A stretch of 64,000 nucleotides of DNA from Urophycis tenuis (Eukaryota > Chordata > Actinopteri > Gadiformes > Phycidae). Positions 58,501 to 64,000 of this stretch are shown in pieces. Numbering within the stretch: the first letter of the stretch is position 1; every line of letters begins with the position of its first letter. The DNA is taken from positions 8,764,599 to 8,828,598 of the forward strand of contig JAXIVH010000010.1 in NCBI GenBank assembly GCA_036785325.1. Direction: 5' to 3'. The position numbers were made by a program, and so were the translations under genes. The notes below the pieces were generated by a model that saw only the letters and a list, made by a program, of their open reading frames with translations, was not told the DNA's origin and did not search any database.

Positions 58501-61500
58501 GCACTGTTGGGGGTAAAATCACGAAACGTCTGCCCACGCAGGAGGAACTTCAACCAGGAGAGGGAGTACACGTTCACCACGGTTCACTGGCACCACAGCG
58601 GGGTCAACGCGCTCTGCTTCACCCCAGAAGGTAGGTGCACGCGCACGCACACACACACACAAACACACACTTTACTATTGCCACAATCAGAAGGTACACA
58701 ACTTGGGCCGCACACTGCCTTACTGTTAATAGCGTCTATATTTTTGGCACATTGCTTTATTTTACTTTGTGCTTTTTCTGTTTTGATTGGTAGGAATTTT
58801 ATCGTGATCAAGTCATAACTAAAACCCAACGACCAAATATATGAAATGTTAGCTTCTTTCCTGCTGTTTGGGGTTGGGTTGTTTTCTAAGTTTGCAGTAA
58901 GTTGTGCAAGTGAAGTCTCAAGTTTCAAGCGGTTGGGGGGTTGGTTTGTTTTGCTGTGCGGTGGCACCAGGTACCAACCTGCTGAGCGGGGGTCTGGAGT
59001 CGGTGCTGGTCCAGTGGCGCTACGGCCAGGAGGGCGAAAAGCACTTCCTGCCTCGCCTGGGGTCCGCCATCACATACATCACCGTGTCCCCCGACGGGTC
59101 GCTCTTCTGCACCTCCCACGCCGACAACAGTAAGGCGCCGTAGCTCGGATCAAACGCACCTCGATGGGTATGAGTAGAACTAACGAGCTCTGTTGCTCTG
59201 ATGAGGAGAATCTGCACCTCCTGTTTGCAGGATTGTTTCTGAAGCAATCAATCAAAATGTATTTATGTAGTATTTTTTGTGCAAAAAATGCAAAAGAAAC
59301 AACACAAGAACTTCTTAAATACAAATTAATTTAAAAATAATTCATAAAAATCTGCCGTTCACTTTGTCAAAGTCACTGTTCAATTCAACATATTCAACAT
59401 CACATCTTGCATGACCAGGCTCGTCTTAAGTTCAACAACCTCTGTAGTGACAATGAAAGTAGCAAAGATGTAACGTACAAGCTGAAATTTGCCAGTACAG
59501 TGTTGCCAAGCTTTACATGACTGAACAGTTGAGTGCCCCACAACTGGAAATGTCTGACCTCTACTCTCTCCCCCTCCCCTCCCACAGAGATCACGCTCAT
59601 CCAGAACTGCTCCAAGGTCTCTGCTGTCATCCAAGGCTTGGTCCAGGGTGAGCGCTCCAGGGCTGTCTATATGAGCCATGCAGGCAAACTGTTTCTACTG
59701 CACTTCGCTTTTAAGTCATTATTGGCATATTTGTCTGTTTTGAGGGTTGGCTCTACCATTTTAGGAGGGGTTTTTTACCTCGACGTGCTGAGAAGCCAAC
59801 TGTCAATTGTAGTTCAACAAAATTAAAATGATTGTTTGGGACCAAAGACCTTAATTCTAACAAAACTGGTTTGCATTAAATCGATTGTGACCAAAAAGGT
59901 GTGCCGGTCACAGCATCATGTAGTATTTTAACTCGCAGGGGCAGGATTGTCCACTGGTGTTAAGGGTGTACGACTCCCAGCCAGAAGGTTGATCCCTTAT
60001 GTCCTCTAACCTCGAGGCATCCATGAGCAAGATGCCCATCACCTACCTACTCATTTATGACGGTCACCGTTGCTTCCCCCCCCCCCCCCACCCCGCAGGT
60101 GAATGTCTGAGCACGGAGCTGATGGTGGACCCCCGCACCAAGGCCCTGGTGCTCAACGGGAAGCCGGGGCACCTGCAGTTCTACTCCCTGCAGCGAGACA
60201 AGCAGCTGTACAACGTAAGCACCACCGCGTCTCCGCTCCGGCGTCGGCCCATAGATGGCAGTGCGGTCACATGTGGAAGTGTCTCGTTGTGGTCTAGTTC
60301 CCTGCCCCGTGAACGTTAGGTTTTACATTGTCCATTCATCCATTCAAGGTTTAACTGTGTGTGTGTGTGTGTGTGTGTTTTAGCTGGACATCGTGCAGCA
60401 GGAGTTCATCCACCAGTCTCACCTGGACCAGTTTGAGGTGGTGAAGGCGGCCCTGGACTCGCGGGGCGGCTGGCTGGCCACCGTGGAGCAGAGGAACGCC
60501 AGGGAGGTGGAGATCAACCTGAAGCTGTGGGCCTATGACGAGAAAAAGCAGAGGTAGCCGCCCGCCGCCAGCTTAACACTGGGGCTTCAGTACGCCACCA
60601 CATCGTAGACCACCGCAGTGATGGCGCAGTAGAAAACTACGCTAACCATACTGAGCCCCATTCATACAACCACCCCCACCATACACGCCCTCTAGAATCT
60701 CTGCACGTGTGCTTGAGAAATACTGCCTGTATTGCGGATTCCAGTACCCTGCAGCTAAGCAGCGCAGGTTCTAAGCAGTTCCCCATTCAGTTCTAACAGG
60801 GTTTTCCACTCTGGTTGTGACTCGGGTTTATGTGGGGGGGAGGGGTTTCTGGTTCTCACCAGTTCTTCTTCCGGGTTCTAACCTGTCATCTGTATCCAGT
60901 TCATTCTGTTTGTTTGCTGTGGTTCTTACCGGCACCCCACACCCCCTCTCTCGCGTGTCCAGCTTTGTGCTGAACACCACCATCACGGCCCCCCACGACG
61001 GCCCGATTTGCGACATGTGCTTCAGCCCCTCCGGCCAGACCGCCATCACGCTGGTCACCATCAGCCTGGACGGACGCTTCAAAGCCTGGCGGCTGACCCA
61101 GCCGGACCCCTCTGAGGGTAAGCAGCCTGGACCCTGTACGGGCCGGGCACCAGCACTTCTCATTTGGGTCAGGGTTCTGGAAAGTGACGGGGGGGGGGGG
61201 GGGGTGTTGAGGTCGAGGTCTGAAAAGTAAAAACGCATCTTTGTGTTTTGGAAGAACTAGGGGAAATGCTTACTTAAATTTGTTCCATTTCCCTCTCGCA
61301 GATGAGGAGCCGTCTTGGTCATGTGACTTTGTGGGAGCCTATCACAGCCTGGTGCCGAAGTGCTGCCGTTTCTCGGCCGACGGCTCCCTATTGGCTGTCA
61401 GCTTCCAGGAAGTGGCGACGGTGTGGAGCCTTGCCTCCTGGGAGCTGCTAACCACGCTTTCGCAGCCACCAGGCGCCATCCAGTAAGAACACGCACTCAC

Positions 61501-62154
61501 TTCATTCACTCACTCACTCACTCCTGCCCTGACTCACTGTTGGTCCTAAAACTGTCTACTGGCGCTTAACTTAAATACAGGGACAACGGCGATGTGTTTA
61601 TGTGGTAATGTCTCATAACGTCTCATGTCTCATAACTTTACCACATAAACACTACATTGCTAAGACGCGACACAATCATTCCCGTGGTGTAGTTGGCTGA
61701 TTGCGGCTGTGTGTTGTGGGGGGGGTTGTTGAGTTGAGGATGAGGATGAGCAGTAAAACCAGAAGCTTCACCAGTAGGGTTCTGCGTCCTCCTCTTCCAG
61801 GAACTTGTGTTTCGGACGTCTCAGCTGCTCCAAGTACCTGCTGGGCTCCACCGACAAGAACCTCCTGTGCTGCTGGAACCTGCTCACCTGCTCCCGTAAG
61901 ACCCCCCCCCCCCCCCCCCACACACACACACCAGGGCGGGGCACTCTTGTCCCACTTTCACACTCTCTCTCCCTCCTCCTTTTGCTCTTCTGGTTCTCCT
62001 GGTGCCGTGTCTCACTTTTCGTCTTTCTCCTCCTCCCCGGGGTGTCCTGCAGTGGAGTGGAGCACCTCCCTGGATGTCAGCGTGCTCCTGGCTGACCCTC
62101 TGTCGGAAAACGTGGCCGCCTTCTGTGGCGCGGAAAAGACTGCCTGTGAGAGAG

Positions 62155-62186
<32 letters not shown>

Positions 62187-64000
62187 GCATACACACGCAT
62201 ACACACACACACACACACACACATACACACACGCACGCGCACACACACTCCATCTTCGATCAACATTAAATAAAATGTACTATATTACTTTATTTGGTAA
62301 AAAGCACTTTTTCTTATGTCAGAAAGTTGGCAACGTACACAAATATATGTGATGTATGTTTGTAATGTAAATGCAAAAAGTCATTGTTGTTCAGTTCTGT
62401 GAACGCACTATTGAAAATATCCAGTTTTTATAATAATACAAAAATATTTTTGTTTGCGCATAGTGTTTGTGTTCAGACCCAGCGAGCCGCGGCCTCACTT
62501 CTCCCGGCCCGAGCTGTGCCCGGGCCGGGTGTCACGGGCCGTGTTCGCCCCCAGGGACGACCCCCTGGACAGCTGCGAGGAGAGCAGCCAGTGGCTGAAC
62601 CGTTCCCAGCTCTACTTCCTCACCCACAACATGGTTAGCGCCTCGCCGTGACCTCTGACCCCGCGCCGTGTTAGAAGCAGAAGCGGCACCTCTTTTTAGT
62701 TTGTAGTCGCCGGTCGGGAGCCTGGCGCGCCGTGTGCAGGTTCGACCGAAAAAACGAAAGCCTACACGCGGCTCACGGCCGTGGTGTAGGGTTTCCCGGT
62801 CGACCAAGCTGCAGCGTGCGTGTTAGTCCAGCTTGATGTCCCTGAAGCTGCTTGGCACGGCCCAACACGGCCCACCACGGCCTAGGCTCAGGGAGCTTAA
62901 CTCTGTGGGCTCTGGGGTTCGAACCTTTTCACTTTTGGGCCAGCAGGTGAACACCCTAACCACTGCGCTATCCTCTGCTACATGCGTTACCTCAACATTT
63001 GTATCCGTCTTGATTACTTTGTATGTAGCGACGCACTTATGAAATGAAGCCTCATTTAAACTCGTTTCGAAGAATTACAAGAAGAGATTAGTATGACAAA
63101 GAGAATGACAAACTCAAAATGCAAATCATTTGTGTTGTTTGCGTAGTTTGCATGACTTCTTTACCAAAGTGTGTTCATATGCCCTACAAAGATACCTGGC
63201 CTGCTTCTGGTGAGTTGGGTGTGTAACCGTTGTGTTCCTCTGTCTCCAGGAGCTGTTGACGTTCCTGACCAAGACGGAGGAGGAGCGACTGATGGCCACA
63301 AGCAAGCAGGTAGCTGTCCGTGAACCAACCATGAACTTAAGACCTGAGCTTTGTTATAATACTGACCCGTGTGTTTGTGAAAGCTTCAACATGGAAACGA
63401 GTTAAAGACTTGTTCAGCCGTCCACACCAGCATGTTTGTTGTTCAGTTGTTTACATATCCGGAGTTGCTCTCGCACTGTAAACTATCCTGACTTTTTACC
63501 CTCCATTAATATTTATATGTATGTGTATATGTGTGTTTATAAAGGGTAGATGGTACAATGGGTGGATGTAATATGGATGGTTTAACTCTCAATCAGAGTC
63601 TTGCAGTGGTGCACTGGCCAGTGGCCCCACTGGGACTAATGTGTATTCATGGTGTTCACCACCATGTTTTTACCTCAATACATGACACAAAACGTGGTAA
63701 ACTGAAGTATATTTGTTGTAGATTAGGGTTGCAATAAATCTATGTATGAATTACATTAACCACCCCCTGGGCCGGTCCCAGTGGATGAGTCCAGGGCTGA
63801 ACTTGTGTGCCAGGACACCCCTAGTCTAATTCCAAAGCTATTCATATTTCCACCAACATTATAGGAGTGCATATGTCCACTTATCATGTTTCATTGTCTC
63901 CCCCCCACCACACACGCACACCTTTAAGCCAACCATTGATGACAGCGTTGCCATGACGCCGTTCTACCTGTTGCTGGGGAAACACCGCAAGCAGCAGCAG
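54268..64000 (+). CDS. wdr75: WDR75, WD-repeat nucleolar protein, 3' part outside window
   Basis: WDR75 (yeast Utp17 family) belongs to the t-UTP part of the small-subunit processome and supports pre-rRNA transcription and processing in the nucleolus. Exons: 54268-54353, 54822-54951, 56074-56139, 56690-56786, 57279-57403, 58037-58107, 58250-58366, 58542-58630, 58971-59129, 59588-59647, 60099-60214, 60384-60553, 60963-61117, 61302-61482, 61801-61895, 62053-62145, 62464-62633, 63250-63309, 63929-64000. All phases agree; 704 codons are seen, human has 830 residues. Landmarks shared with human: STxTEECVH, NHLQ, FTCVACHP, FCTSHxDN, DPRTKALVLNGKPGHLQFYSL, WLATVEQR, SEPRP, WLNRSQ, TPFY and LGKHR. 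The ATG at 54268 matches the human start (MV); an in-frame ATG at 54169 would add 33 residues with no counterpart. The acidic C-terminal tail lies beyond the window. Confidence 0.95.
54952..56073 (+). other. wdr75: wdr75 intron 2 with two repeats
   Basis: Holds long copy B of the fish interspersed repeat (55118-55340, nearly identical to 37400-37600). It also holds a reversed retroelement tail starting with a (CAGA)n run at about 55564-55593, followed by 'ctttattgatccctgaggga'. The rest is AT-rich. Confidence 0.65.
55118..55340. repeat. Fish interspersed repeat, long copy B
   Basis: 'catttagcagacactttta' followed by about 200 bp matching 37410-37610 with few differences. The high similarity suggests a family active fairly recently. 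Confidence 0.7.
62158..62250. repeat. (CA)n microsatellite after a wdr75 exon
   Basis: A CA tract with TA and CG variants starting 12 bp after the donor of the exon ending at 62145. Confidence 0.9.

Overview
The window is nuclear DNA from a ray-finned fish, most likely a teleost. It holds intron-rich vertebrate genes, fish-type interspersed repeats (tRNA-derived SINEs and their characteristic 3' tails, Harbinger-like and MITE-like DNA transposons) and an exceptional load of simple repeats. Species cannot be read from the sequence.

Four genes account for essentially all coding sequence. I rebuilt them exon by exon from splice signals, reading-phase continuity and recalled similarity to the human proteins. 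(1) gls, kidney-type glutaminase, + strand, 1217-20499: 5' part lies outside the window; both alternative C-termini are present (GAC exon at 14432-14566, KGA exons at 19267-20499). (2) stat1-like gene, - strand, 33779 down to 24842 or 23413: complete, diverged C-terminus; possibly the copy called stat1b in zebrafish. (3) stat4, - strand, 53241 down to 36638: complete, 23 coding exons, 736 codons. (4) wdr75, + strand, 54268 to the window end: first 19 coding exons (704 codons); the end lies outside.

Layout: gls and stat1 are tail to tail, with a palindromic double poly(A) signal between them. stat1 and stat4 are in tandem on the - strand, separated by about 2 kb that carries a Harbinger-like transposon with a second element inserted in it. 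stat4 and wdr75 are head to head, about 1 kb apart. The gls-STAT1-STAT4 neighbourhood, with WDR75 nearby, is also found on human chromosome 2.

Roles: GLS converts glutamine to glutamate in mitochondria. STAT1 and STAT4 are cytokine-activated transcription factors (interferon and IL-12 type signalling). WDR75 is a nucleolar WD-repeat protein of small-subunit ribosome assembly. They share a neighbourhood, not a pathway.

The most unusual observations concern splice sites. Three tandem-repeat arrays start at 5' splice sites of the two STAT genes (stat1 exon 20, stat4 exon 8, stat4 exon 16). In two of them the repeat unit appears to include the exon end and donor, so the intron carries rows of decoy donors. 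Several 3' splice sites are built almost entirely from long (TG)n tracts, including that of a 21-bp stat4 microexon. The stat1 C-terminus has two possible ends, separated by an intron that contains a Harbinger-like insertion. I saw no CRISPR, operon or other prokaryotic system.
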